A stretch of 64,000 bases of DNA, from positions 162,988-226,987 of the forward strand of contig LJIA01000007.1 of the NCBI GenBank assembly GCA_001295775.1, given 5' to 3'. Under the pieces are notes generated by a model. That model saw only the letters and a list, made by a program, of their open reading frames with translations, ran no database searches and was not told the DNA's origin. Origin of the DNA: a beta proteobacterium AAP99. Lineage in GTDB: Bacteria > Pseudomonadota > Gammaproteobacteria > Burkholderiales > Burkholderiaceae_C. Shown here one piece after another: positions 16,671 to 25,261 of the stretch; positions within the stretch are counted from its first letter, which is position 1; each line of letters starts with the position of its first letter. A program made the translations under genes and the position numbers.

Positions 16671-17495
16671 ATGGAAATGGATCCTCGCGCTGCCCTGTCT
16701 GCTGCCGTTGTTCGCCTGCTCACACCGCTGGTGCGCGTGCTGCTGCGCCACGGCATGGCCTTTGCGGACTTTGCCGAACTCGCCAAGCGCACCTACGTGC
16801 AGGTGGCCGCCAAGGACTTCGCGCTGCCCGGCAAACGTCAGACGGACTCGCGCATCTCCGTGCTCACAGGGCTCACGCGCAAGGACGTCGCCCGCCTGCA
16901 GGCCGAGACCATCGCGTCGGACGCCGCACTGGCCGCCGAGCGCAACCGCGCAGCCCGCGTGCTCAATGCCTGGGTGCTGCACCGCCGGGCCGATGACGGC
17001 ACGCCGGCCCTGCTGTCCATGGAGCAGTTCGCTGAACTGGTGAAAGAGGCCAGCGGCGACATGCCCGCGCGGGCGGTGCTGGATGAGTTGCTGGCGGTGG
17101 GAGCGGTACGGCGACAGGATGATGGGGCGCTGAAGCTGATGACCACCGGCTACCGGCCGGCGGGTGAGGGTAGTGACACGCGCAAGCTGCTGGTGATGGG
17201 CGAGCATGCGCGCGATCTCCTCACTGCGATCGATCACAACCTGACACATCCTGCGGCTCAGGCCTTTCTCCAGCGGCGCATTTTTTTCGACAACATTCCA
17301 GCCGAAGATCTGGCGCGCATCGAAGCTCAGGTGCGCCAGTACGGCGAGCGCCTGCTCCAGGAAGCTCGCGAGACCCTCGGCCAGGCGGACCAGGGCGACG
17401 AATCCTCAGCGCCTGGTCGCAGCCGCGCCACGCTCGGCGTGTATTACCTGCACGAACCCATGCCCGATCAGCCCGAAGCTGGTCAGGAGAACTGA
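16671..17495 (+). CDS. DUF6502-family protein
   Basis: A 274-residue soluble protein. The N-terminal part (LLTPLVRVLLRHGMAFADFA, then RQTDSRISVLTGLTRKDV) looks like a winged or helix-turn-helix segment and matches the DUF6502 pattern I know from betaproteobacteria. The C terminus ends with FFDNIPAEDLARIE and ARETLGQ helices. ATG at 16671 is used; ATG at 16677 is an alternative. The stop is one base before the start of the DUF5666 gene, so the two are translationally coupled. It may be the regulator of the locus; function is not established. Confidence 0.75.
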   Translation: MEMDPRAALSAAVVRLLTPLVRVLLRHGMAFADFAELAKRTYVQVAAKDFALPGKRQTDSRISVLTGLTRKDVARLQAETIASDAALAAERNRAARVLNAWVLHRRADDGTPALLSMEQFAELVKEASGDMPARAVLDELLAVGAVRRQDDGALKLMTTGYRPAGEGSDTRKLLVMGEHARDLLTAIDHNLTHPAAQAFLQRRIFFDNIPAEDLARIEAQVRQYGERLLQEARETLGQADQGDESSAPGRSRATLGVYYLHEPMPDQPEAGQEN

Positions 17496-17496
17496 T

Positions 17497-18966
17497 ATGA
17501 ATGCGAACTCAACTCTGCGTATGTGGCGCGCGGCGCTCGCCACTGCAGTGACAGCCCTGACTCTTTTGGTGGCTTGCGGCGGTGCCGACGCGCCAACTCG
17601 TCTCGCAGGTGGTGGCGAGGACGGCACGGGCGCCCCCCCGGACTCCGCCGCCAGCGGCGTGATCACCGGCTTTGGCAGCGTGATCGTCAATGGCGTGCGC
17701 TGGGACACCAGTAGCGCAGACATCGCCGTGAACGGTGTGCGCAACCGCCGTCAGGACGACTTGCGTGTCGGCATGGTGGTCACAGTGCTGGGCCGGCGCG
17801 ACAGCGCCACTACCAGTGGCCGCGCTGTGGAGGTGGTATTCGACAACCTGCTGCAAGGCAGTGTGGAGGCCCCCCTCGCTGCGAGCACCCTGCGCGTGGC
17901 TGGGCAGGCCGTGCTGGTGAACAGCGACACGCAGTTTGAAGGCGCGGCCGACGCCGCCAGCCTGCGCCTGGGTGACCGGGTGCAGATCTCCGGCTTCCGG
18001 GAGCGCGCCGGCGTGATCCGCGCCACCTGGATCGGCGTGCTGTCCGCCGTCAATGCGATCGAGCTGACCGCGCCGATCACCGCTGTGGGTGCCGGCAGCA
18101 TCCAGGCCGCCGGCCTGACGATCGACACGCGCGCAGCGCAGCTGGTGGACGTGCCTGCCGGTGGCCTGGCCGCGGGCCAGTGGGCGCGGATCGTCCTCAG
18201 CGGCCCGCCGGTTGCGGGCACAGCCACGGCGACGCGCGTGCGCGTGCTCAGCGGCAGCTTCCTTCCCAGCGTGATCAATGTCCAGCTGCAAGGCTTGGTG
18301 GATGACTACAACGCCGGCGCGGGGACGTTTGAGATCAATGATCGGCCGGTGCGCCTCACGGCCAGCACCCGCTTCGTGGACGGCACGCGTGCCAATCTGG
18401 CCGACAACGCCCGCGTGGAAGTCCGCGGCGTGGTCACCGGCGGCGCCGTGCAGGCCGACGAGGTGCGCTTCCTGCCGGACCTGCTGGGCGCCAGCGCCCG
18501 CGGCCCGGTGGCGCTGGTGGAGGCGGCGAACAACCGCTTCCTGATGTTCAGTGCCACTGGCCTCGAAGTGCGCATCAACAGCGACACCCTGCTCGTGGAC
18601 GGCCTGAATCCCGCGGGCTCCCTGAGCCTGGCCTCCCTGACGGCGGCTGATGACGTGCTCGTGCTCGGGCGCGGGAGTGCGTCAGGTTCCGGTGGTGGGC
18701 GGATCGATGCGCGCGTGGTGCAGCGCCTGCTGCGCGGCGGTGAGGCCGGTGTCGATGGCGAGATCACCGCGGCCAGCGGCACGCGATTGGCTGTGCTTGG
18801 TGTGCCGGTGGAGTTATCTGGTGCCGTGACCTTGAATGCTGCGGGTCAGCCGATCACTCAGGCCGAGTTCCTGGCCCAGGCCGTGGTGGGCCGCAGCGTG
18901 CTGGCGGATGGTCGCTTCGGCGGTGGCGTGCTCACGGCCAATACCGTGAGACTGCAGATTCGATAG
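17497..18966 (+). CDS. DUF5666-domain lipoprotein
   Basis: A 489-residue predicted lipoprotein with signal peptide and lipobox LLVAC at about residue 27. The mature region begins SGVITGFGSVIVNGVRWD, paralogous to the product of the divergent 14494 gene. Several beta-rich DUF5666 units follow, for example LQGLVDDYNAGAGTFEIND. It starts one base after the DUF6502 stop (TGATATG arrangement), forming a tight two-gene operon. Function is unknown; the two DUF5666 proteins probably arose by duplication. Confidence 0.85.
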   Translation: MNANSTLRMWRAALATAVTALTLLVACGGADAPTRLAGGGEDGTGAPPDSAASGVITGFGSVIVNGVRWDTSSADIAVNGVRNRRQDDLRVGMVVTVLGRRDSATTSGRAVEVVFDNLLQGSVEAPLAASTLRVAGQAVLVNSDTQFEGAADAASLRLGDRVQISGFRERAGVIRATWIGVLSAVNAIELTAPITAVGAGSIQAAGLTIDTRAAQLVDVPAGGLAAGQWARIVLSGPPVAGTATATRVRVLSGSFLPSVINVQLQGLVDDYNAGAGTFEINDRPVRLTASTRFVDGTRANLADNARVEVRGVVTGGAVQADEVRFLPDLLGASARGPVALVEAANNRFLMFSATGLEVRINSDTLLVDGLNPAGSLSLASLTAADDVLVLGRGSASGSGGGRIDARVVQRLLRGGEAGVDGEITAASGTRLAVLGVPVELSGAVTLNAAGQPITQAEFLAQAVVGRSVLADGRFGGGVLTANTVRLQIR

Positions 18967-19003
18967 GCAATTTCGGCCAGGTTTCGAAATTCTATAAATT
19001 GCC
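18967..19003 (+). terminator. AT-rich inverted repeat after the DUF5666 gene
   Basis: GCAATTT and AAATTGC (plus a terminal C) pair across a 22-base interior that itself contains TTTCGAAA. It begins at the stop codon. No strong T-run follows, so terminator activity is uncertain. The rest of the gap to 19192 holds two small hairpins (CAACT/AGTTG at 19041-19059 and AGGCAG/CTGCCT at 19079-19095) of unknown meaning. Confidence 0.4.
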
Positions 19004-19192
19004 AGAAGAATGGCTAATAGCAAGCCGAAAATCGCATATACAACTTTCAAAAACAGTTGATTTAGGCCAATGGAACGTAGGCAGGGATTCTGCCTCTGAA
19101 GCAATCGCCGCATCGCCGCCGCTGCCGAGCGACGGGCTGTCATGGGGTCTGCACCGGGCGCCGCGGCTGAAGGCTTGAAATACATTGGCTGA

Positions 19193-21292
19193 ATGAGTGC
19201 TGTATCCACTGAAGCCACAGAGATCGTCCGCGCGGCCTGCCCGCATGACTGCCCTGACACGTGCGCGATGCACATCACCGTGCGGCGCGAGCAGGGCAAG
19301 CGCATCGCCATCAAGGTGGCAGGCGACCCGGACCATCCGCCCACCGGCGGCGCACTGTGCACCAAGGTCAGCCGCTACCTGGAGCGCACCTACCACCCGG
19401 ACCGTCTGACCCAGCCGCTCAAGCGCGTGGGCAAGAAGGGCGAGGGCCGCTTCGAGCCCGTGAGCTGGGAGGCCGCGCTTACCGACATCGCGCAGCGCCT
19501 ACAGGCCATCGCGGCGATCGATCCGCAGCGCATCCTGCCCTACAGCTACGCTGGCACCATGGGCCTGGTGCAGGGCGAGAGCATGGCCGCGCGCTTCTTC
19601 CACAAGCTCGGCGCCAGCCTGCTGGATCGCACCATCTGCGCCTCCGCCGGCGCCACCGCGCTGAACCTCACCACCGGGCGTGTCGGCATCGACATGGAGC
19701 TCACGCAAGACGCCAAGCTCATCATCCTGTGGGGCACGAACGCAATCGCCAGCAACCTGCACTTCTGGACCCGCGTGCAGGAGGCCAAGCGCCGCGGCGC
19801 CACGCTGATCGCCATCGACCCCTACCGCTCGCTCACGGCCGAGAAGTGCCACGAGCACATCGCCCTGCTGCCGGGCACCGACGGCGCACTGGCGCTGGCG
19901 ATGATCCACGTGCTGGTGCGCGACGATCTGCTGGATCACGACTACATCAGCAAGCACACGCAGGGCTTTGAGGAACTGAAAGCACGCGCCGCGCAGTATC
20001 CGCCGCACAAGGCCGCCGAGCTCTGCGGCGTGAGCGCGGAGGTGATCGAGTCGCTCGCCCGCCGTTATGCCCAGACCGCGCTGGCCGGCGAAGGCGCATT
20101 GATCCGCGGCAACTACGGCATGCAGCGCGCCTGCGGCGGCGGCAATGCCGTGCGTGCGATGGCCTGCCTGCCGGCGCTCGTGGGCGCCTGGAAGCACCCG
20201 GCCGGCGGCCTGCTGTTCTCTACCAGCGGCTGGTTCCCGGCGGACAACAATGCCCTGCAGCGCCAGGACCTGCTCGCAGGCCGCACACCGCGCACCATCA
20301 ACATGAGCGACATCGGCCATGCGCTGAACGGCACCGGCCCCTACGCAGGACAGGCGCCGGTGGAGGCGCTGGTGGTCTACAACAGCAACCCGGTGGCGAT
20401 TGCGCCGGACTCCGCCAGCGTGGCCCGCGGCTTTGCGCGCGAGGACCTCTTCACCGTGGTGCTGGAGCACTTCCAGACCGACACGGCCGACTATGCGGAC
20501 TACGTGCTGCCCGCCACCACGCAGCTGGAGCACCTCGACATCCACAAGGCCTACGGCCACCACTACGTGCTGGCCAACAACCCGGCCATCGACCCCGTCG
20601 GCGAGAGCCTGTCCAACAGCGAGATCTTCCGGCGCCTGGCCGCAAAGATGGGATTCACCGAGCCCTGCTTTGCCGACAGCGACGAGCAGATCGCCGCGCA
20701 GGCCTTCGACTGGTCGCACCCGCAGATGCAGGGCATCGATTGGGACAGCATCAAGCGCGAGGGCTGGAAGAAGCTCGCGAACATCGGCCCGGCGCCCTTT
20801 GCGAACGGCGGCTTCCACACGCCGAGTGGCAAGACGGAGTTTGCGAGCAGCATGCTGGCGGCGCAGGGGCTGGACCCGCTGCCGGACTACTTGCCTCCGC
20901 TGGAGGCCGTGAACAGCGCGCTCGCAGCACGCTATCCGCTGGCCATGATCTCGCCGCCGGCGCGCAACTTCCTCAACTCCAGCTTCGTCAATGTGCAGAG
21001 CCTGCGCGATACCGAAGGCGAGCCGCATCTTGATCTGCATCCCGCCGATGCCGCAGCCCGAAGCATTGCCGCCGGCCAGCGCGTACGCATCTTCAATGAC
21101 CGCGGCAGCTTCACGGCCAAGGCGCGTGTGACCGACAAGGCCCGGCAAGGGGTGGTGGTGGCCCTGTCCATCTGGTGGAAGAAGCTCGCGGCCGACGGCA
21201 AGAACGCCAACGAAGTAACCGGTCAGGCGCTGACCGATCTGGGCGGCGGCGCCACCTTCTATGACTGCCTGGTTCAGGTCGAAGCGGCCTGA
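19193..21292 (+). CDS. Molybdopterin-dependent oxidoreductase (formate dehydrogenase/BisC-like superfamily)
   Basis: A 699-residue enzyme. The N-terminal [4Fe-4S] ligands are C16, C20, C24 and C56 (ACPHDCPDTC and GGALCTKV). The Mo-cofactor core follows, with ICASAGATALNLTTG carrying the likely Mo-region cysteine. A C-terminal molydop-binding domain has NFLNSSFVNVQ and DRGSFTAKARV. There is no Tat signal, so it should be cytoplasmic. No partner electron-transfer subunit is adjacent and the substrate is unknown. The next gene starts 22 bp downstream. Confidence 0.85.
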   Translation: MSAVSTEATEIVRAACPHDCPDTCAMHITVRREQGKRIAIKVAGDPDHPPTGGALCTKVSRYLERTYHPDRLTQPLKRVGKKGEGRFEPVSWEAALTDIAQRLQAIAAIDPQRILPYSYAGTMGLVQGESMAARFFHKLGASLLDRTICASAGATALNLTTGRVGIDMELTQDAKLIILWGTNAIASNLHFWTRVQEAKRRGATLIAIDPYRSLTAEKCHEHIALLPGTDGALALAMIHVLVRDDLLDHDYISKHTQGFEELKARAAQYPPHKAAELCGVSAEVIESLARRYAQTALAGEGALIRGNYGMQRACGGGNAVRAMACLPALVGAWKHPAGGLLFSTSGWFPADNNALQRQDLLAGRTPRTINMSDIGHALNGTGPYAGQAPVEALVVYNSNPVAIAPDSASVARGFAREDLFTVVLEHFQTDTADYADYVLPATTQLEHLDIHKAYGHHYVLANNPAIDPVGESLSNSEIFRRLAAKMGFTEPCFADSDEQIAAQAFDWSHPQMQGIDWDSIKREGWKKLANIGPAPFANGGFHTPSGKTEFASSMLAAQGLDPLPDYLPPLEAVNSALAARYPLAMISPPARNFLNSSFVNVQSLRDTEGEPHLDLHPADAAARSIAAGQRVRIFNDRGSFTAKARVTDKARQGVVVALSIWWKKLAADGKNANEVTGQALTDLGGGATFYDCLVQVEAA

Positions 21293-21314
21293 GCCCAACC
21301 GGACGCGACGACTC

Positions 21315-22382
21315 ATGCGCTGGGCGGGGCTGGCTGTGGTCGTAAGCGCGGCGCTGCTCGCCGGCTGCAGCCACCTGGGCTACTACTGGCAGGCCGCCCA
21401 AGGGCAGCGTGAGCTGCTGGCCAAGGCGCGGCCGATCGAGGAGGTGGTTGCGGACCCTGCGACCGATCCGCGTCTGAAGCTGCGTCTGGAGAAGGCTCGC
21501 GAGATGCGCGCCTTCGCTTCGCGCGAACTCGGCCTGCCGGAGAACCGCAGCTACACCGCCTACGCCGATCTCAAGCGCCCCGCCGTGGTGTGGAACGTGT
21601 TCGCTACACCGGAGTTGTCTCTGCGCCTGAAGGAGTGGTGCTTCCCGGTGGCGGGTTGCGTGACCTACAAGGGCTACTTCAACGAAGCCGCCGCGCGCAA
21701 GGAAGCGCAGGCGCTACGCGCCGAAGGCTGGGACGTACACGTGGGTCTGGTACCGGCCTACAGCACGCTGGGCTGGTTCGACGACCCGCTGCTCTCGACC
21801 TTCATCTGGTACCCGGAAGCCGAACTGGCACGCCTGATCTTTCATGAGCTTGCGCATCAGCTGCTCTACGTGAAGGGCGACACGACCTTCAACGAGTCCT
21901 TTGCGAGCGCGGTGGAGGAGTTCGGGGTGGAGCGCTGGCTGGCGCAGCATCCGGACCCCAAACTGCGTGCGGACTATGAACTCTTCAACCAGCGCAAGCG
22001 CGACTTTCAGGCCTTGCTCGCCCAGTACCGCACGCGACTCGAGACCGCCTATGCAAGCGGCCCGGACGTGGAGAAGCGCGCGCGCAAGACTCAGGTGTTC
22101 GCTGATCTGCAAGCGGACTACCAGCGCATGAAGAGCGAGCGATGGGGCGGCTTTGCGGGCTACGACCGTTGGTTCGGCCAAGGTCTGTCCAACGCGCATC
22201 TGGCCAGCGTAGGCAGCTATACCCAATGGTTGCCGGCTTTTCGCGCGCTGCTGAAGCGCGAGGGCAACGACATGCCGCGCTTCTACGCTGCAGTGCAGCA
22301 GCTGGCACGCATGGACAAACCGCAGAGGGAGCAGGCGCTCGCAGCGCTTGCACCCATGACGCCGAGTGTTGCGCTGCGGTAG
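21315..22382 (+). CDS. Lipoprotein zinc aminopeptidase (Aminopep/DUF2265-like family)
   Basis: About 355 residues. The signal MRWAGLAVVVSAALLAGC ends in a lipobox, so it is likely membrane-anchored in the periplasm. The zinc motif HELAH lies in LIFHELAHQLLYVKGD, with a downstream glutamate in NESFASAVEEFG typical of the family. KEWCFPVAGCVTYKGYF is also characteristic. ATG at 21315 gives a clean lipoprotein signal; the in-frame ATG at 21261 overlaps the preceding gene and would add a basic leader. Peptide substrates are not known. Confidence 0.82.
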   Translation: MRWAGLAVVVSAALLAGCSHLGYYWQAAQGQRELLAKARPIEEVVADPATDPRLKLRLEKAREMRAFASRELGLPENRSYTAYADLKRPAVVWNVFATPELSLRLKEWCFPVAGCVTYKGYFNEAAARKEAQALRAEGWDVHVGLVPAYSTLGWFDDPLLSTFIWYPEAELARLIFHELAHQLLYVKGDTTFNESFASAVEEFGVERWLAQHPDPKLRADYELFNQRKRDFQALLAQYRTRLETAYASGPDVEKRARKTQVFADLQADYQRMKSERWGGFAGYDRWFGQGLSNAHLASVGSYTQWLPAFRALLKREGNDMPRFYAAVQQLARMDKPQREQALAALAPMTPSVALR

Positions 22383-22556
22383 GTCGGCGCTGCGTACAGC
22401 ACGGTTGCAGCATGGGCAGCAACTCGCGCATCGGCGGAATCGCTCGGCATAATCGATTGGTTTGCAGACAGGGACGCGCCCGAACACGCGCGCTCTGGGG
22501 GAGCTTGCCTCTCGATGTTCGAGGGTGGCATGCAAGCGTCTGGAGGAGACACACAA

Positions 22557-24272
22557 ATGGATACGCGCAACACCAAGCCTTGGCTGGCTCAGTACCAGCC
22601 TGGCGTTCCGGCAGACGTCGATGTCGGCGTCTACAAGAGCATCAATCAGATGATGGACGAGGCCTTTGCGAAGTACCGCAATCGCACCGCCACCATCTGC
22701 ATGGATGTTCGCACCAGCTACGGCCAGGTGGATGACGCCTCCAAGCAGGTCGCGGCGTGGTTGCAGAGCAAGGGCTTCAAGAAGGGCGCGCGCATTGCGA
22801 TCATGATGCCCAATCTGCCGCAGTACCCGGTGCTGATCGCCGGCATCCTGCGCGCCGGCATGACGGTCGTGAACGTGAACCCGCTCTACACCCCGCGCGA
22901 ACTGGAGCACCAGCTCAAGGACAGCGGAGCCGAATGCATCTTCATCCTTGAGAACTTTGCCACGACACTGCAGGAGGTGGTCGCCAAGACCCAGGTCAAG
23001 CAGATCGTGGTCGCCAGCATGGGCGACATGCTCGGCTTCTGGAAGGGCATGCTCGTGAACTTCGTCGTGCGCGCCGTCAAGAAGATGGTGCCCGAGTTCA
23101 CGCTGCCCAACGATGCCAAGGTCAAGACTGTGCGATTTCCGCACATGATGGACGAGGCCGAGCGCCTGACCTATCGGCCTGTGGAGGTCGGCCCCGAAGA
23201 CATCGCCTTCCTGCAGTACACGGGCGGCACCACCGGCGTCTCCAAGGGGGCCACGCTGCTGCATGGGAACATCGTCGCCAACATCGTCCAGGTGGACGCG
23301 TGGATGCAGCCCTCGCTGTCCAAGCTGGACGCAAGCGAAGAGCGCATCATGGTCTGCGCCCTGCCGCTGTATCACATCTTCGCCCTCACGGTCTGCAACA
23401 TGATGGGTGCGCGCATGGGCATGACTAACCTGCTGATTCCCAACCCGCGCGATATCCCGGGCTTCGTGAAGACCCTGCAGAAGTACAAGGTCAGCATGTT
23501 CCCGGCGGTGAACACCCTGTTCACTGCGCTGGCCAACAACCCCGACTTTGCCAAGCTCGATTTCTCGCGCCTGGTCATCTCCAATGGCGGCGGCATGGCC
23601 GTCACCAAGGCCACAGCCGACAAGTGGAAAGCCGTGACCGGCTGCCCGATCTCCGAAGGTTATGGTCTGTCAGAGACATCGCCGGTGGCTACGGCCAACC
23701 ATCCCGATGTTGCGGACTACAACGGCACCATCGGCATCCCGGTACCGTCCACGGAGATTTCGATCCGCGATGACGACGGCAAGCCCGTGCCGATCGGCGA
23801 GCGCGGCGAGATCTGCATCAAGGGGCCGCAGGTGATGGCCGGCTACTGGAATCGCCCGGACGAAACCGCCAAGGTCATGACACCCGACGGATTCTTCAAG
23901 AGTGGCGACATCGGCATCATGGACGAGACCGGGTACGTGAAGATCGTGGACCGCAAGAAGGACATGATCCTCGTCTCCGGCTTCAACGTGTATCCCAATG
24001 AAGTGGAGGAAGTCATCTCCAGCTGTCCTGGTGTGCTGGAATGCGCGGCCATTGGCGTGCCCGACGAGAAGGCGGGTGAAGCGGTGAAAGTCTTCGTGGT
24101 GAAGAAGGATCAGGCGCTGACCGAGCGCGATGTGATGGATTACGCCGCCAAGAACCTGACCGGCTACAAGAAGCCCAAGTACATCGTCTTCCGCGACGAC
24201 CTGCCCAAGACCAACGTGGGCAAGATCCTGCGCCGCGAACTGCGCGACATGGAGATGAAGAAGGCCGCGTGA
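22557..24272 (+). CDS. fadD: Long-chain-fatty-acid--CoA ligase
   Basis: A 571-residue AMP-forming acyl-CoA synthetase. It activates fatty acids for beta-oxidation or lipid synthesis. The AMP-binding P-loop is YTGGTTGVSKGATL near residue 220. A5-type EGYGLSETSP and the hinge SGDIGIMDETGYVKIVDRKK are clear, and the C-terminal lysine lies in PKTNVGKILRRELRD. ATG at 22557 is fixed by GGAGGAGA seven bases upstream. A strong terminator follows. Confidence 0.93.
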   Translation: MDTRNTKPWLAQYQPGVPADVDVGVYKSINQMMDEAFAKYRNRTATICMDVRTSYGQVDDASKQVAAWLQSKGFKKGARIAIMMPNLPQYPVLIAGILRAGMTVVNVNPLYTPRELEHQLKDSGAECIFILENFATTLQEVVAKTQVKQIVVASMGDMLGFWKGMLVNFVVRAVKKMVPEFTLPNDAKVKTVRFPHMMDEAERLTYRPVEVGPEDIAFLQYTGGTTGVSKGATLLHGNIVANIVQVDAWMQPSLSKLDASEERIMVCALPLYHIFALTVCNMMGARMGMTNLLIPNPRDIPGFVKTLQKYKVSMFPAVNTLFTALANNPDFAKLDFSRLVISNGGGMAVTKATADKWKAVTGCPISEGYGLSETSPVATANHPDVADYNGTIGIPVPSTEISIRDDDGKPVPIGERGEICIKGPQVMAGYWNRPDETAKVMTPDGFFKSGDIGIMDETGYVKIVDRKKDMILVSGFNVYPNEVEEVISSCPGVLECAAIGVPDEKAGEAVKVFVVKKDQALTERDVMDYAAKNLTGYKKPKYIVFRDDLPKTNVGKILRRELRDMEMKKAA

Positions 24273-24285
24273 TTCCAAGCTCGCT

Positions 24286-24324
24286 AAAGCACAACGGGCG
24301 CCTGCGGGCGCCCGTTGTGCTTTT
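24286..24324 (+). terminator. Strong intrinsic terminator of fadD
   Basis: AAGCACAACGGGCGCC pairs perfectly with GGCGCCCGTTGTGCTT (24307-24322) around a TGCG loop and ends in TTTT. Confidence 0.92.
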
Positions 24325-24371
24325 CGGCTACGGCTGCGCCGCCTTGATGGAGCGAGCCCGATGTTGTTTCT

Positions 24372-24433
24372 CCCCCAGATTGGGGTTGTTTGGCCGGGAG
24401 TCCGAGAACGATTCCACGTTTCCCCTAGTGGGG
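24372..24433. promoter_or_regulatory. Two C4-G4 palindromes upstream of a lipoprotein gene
   Basis: CCCCCAGATTGGGG (24372-24385) and CCCCTAGTGGGG (24422-24433) are similar short palindromes about 48 bp apart, 120-180 bp before the start at 24553. They look like paired sites for a dimeric activator of the LuxR/NarL type. This is a hypothesis from symmetry only. Confidence 0.4.
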
Positions 24434-24552
24434 CCAGCGCTTCATGCCAAGCCGAAATCGATAGCATGCGCCCCGCTCGATCGCTGCTACTACCCGACGA
24501 CCCAACTCAAGCCGGCTCGCAGCTCGAATTCAATCAACCTTTCGGGGATCCC

Positions 24553-25248
24553 ATGAGTTTTCGATTTCTGTCTGTTGGCCTCGTCGCCGGTGTGCTTCTC
24601 TTGACGGGCTGTATGACGCCGCCGCAGGCGCCGCTGCCTTTGCAGCGCGAGTCGATTGGTAGCAGCGCTGGAAAGATCGGAGTGGCGATGACGGCGCTCC
24701 CGAAGCCCGACACCAGTCTGCCGGGCGCTAGCTGCCTGTTGTGCATCGCGGTTGCATCAGCCGCGAACTCCAGCTTGACCGCACATACGAAGACCCTCGG
24801 GGTCGAGGATTTGCCGGATCTAAAGAAGATGGTTGCCGACCGCATTCGAGCAAGTGGCGCGGAGGTCGTGGTGATTGAAGAGACCCTGGACATCAGCACC
24901 CTCGCCGACAGCACGGCAAGTGGCCCCAACATGCCACGAAAAAATTTCGCGCCGCTGAAGCAGAAGTTCAATGTTGACCGGCTGCTTGTCCTCAACATCG
25001 CCGCGCTGGGGTTTGAGCGGACGTACTCTGCTTATGTTCCTACCAGCGAGCCCAAGGCCATGGTTCGAGGATCCGGCTTTCTCGTCAACCTGAGCAACAA
25101 CACCTATGAGTGGTTTCTTCCGCTCAATGTTTTGCGCGCTGCCGAAGGCAAGTGGGACGAACCGCCGAAGTTTCCTGGGCTGACCAATGCTTATTTCCAG
25201 GCCATTGAGCTTGGTAAGGATGAGCTGCAGAAGCCGTTTGCCAAATAG
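24553..25248 (+). CDS. Lipoprotein of unknown function
   Basis: A 231-residue protein. The signal (MSFRFLSVGLVAGVLLLTGC) is a lipoprotein type with lipobox LLTGC at residue 20. The mature part has alternating beta strands and helices, including RIRASGAEVVVIEETLDIS and FNVDRLLVLNIAALGFER, and an unusual CLLC pair. The pattern is loosely like CsgG/curli-type or GNA1162-type lipoproteins, but I cannot assign it. ATG at 24553 is selected because the frame upstream to 24361 lacks protein-like composition. It is 13 bp before another secreted-protein gene, so they are likely co-transcribed. Confidence 0.7.
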   Translation: MSFRFLSVGLVAGVLLLTGCMTPPQAPLPLQRESIGSSAGKIGVAMTALPKPDTSLPGASCLLCIAVASAANSSLTAHTKTLGVEDLPDLKKMVADRIRASGAEVVVIEETLDISTLADSTASGPNMPRKNFAPLKQKFNVDRLLVLNIAALGFERTYSAYVPTSEPKAMVRGSGFLVNLSNNTYEWFLPLNVLRAAEGKWDEPPKFPGLTNAYFQAIELGKDELQKPFAK

Positions 25249-25261
25249 CAGGCTGTACAGC

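Noticed and set aside
19004..19192. Molybdenum-cofactor riboswitch ahead of the oxidoreductase
   Set aside because: Two small hairpins are seen but the conserved Moco-RNA blocks are not.
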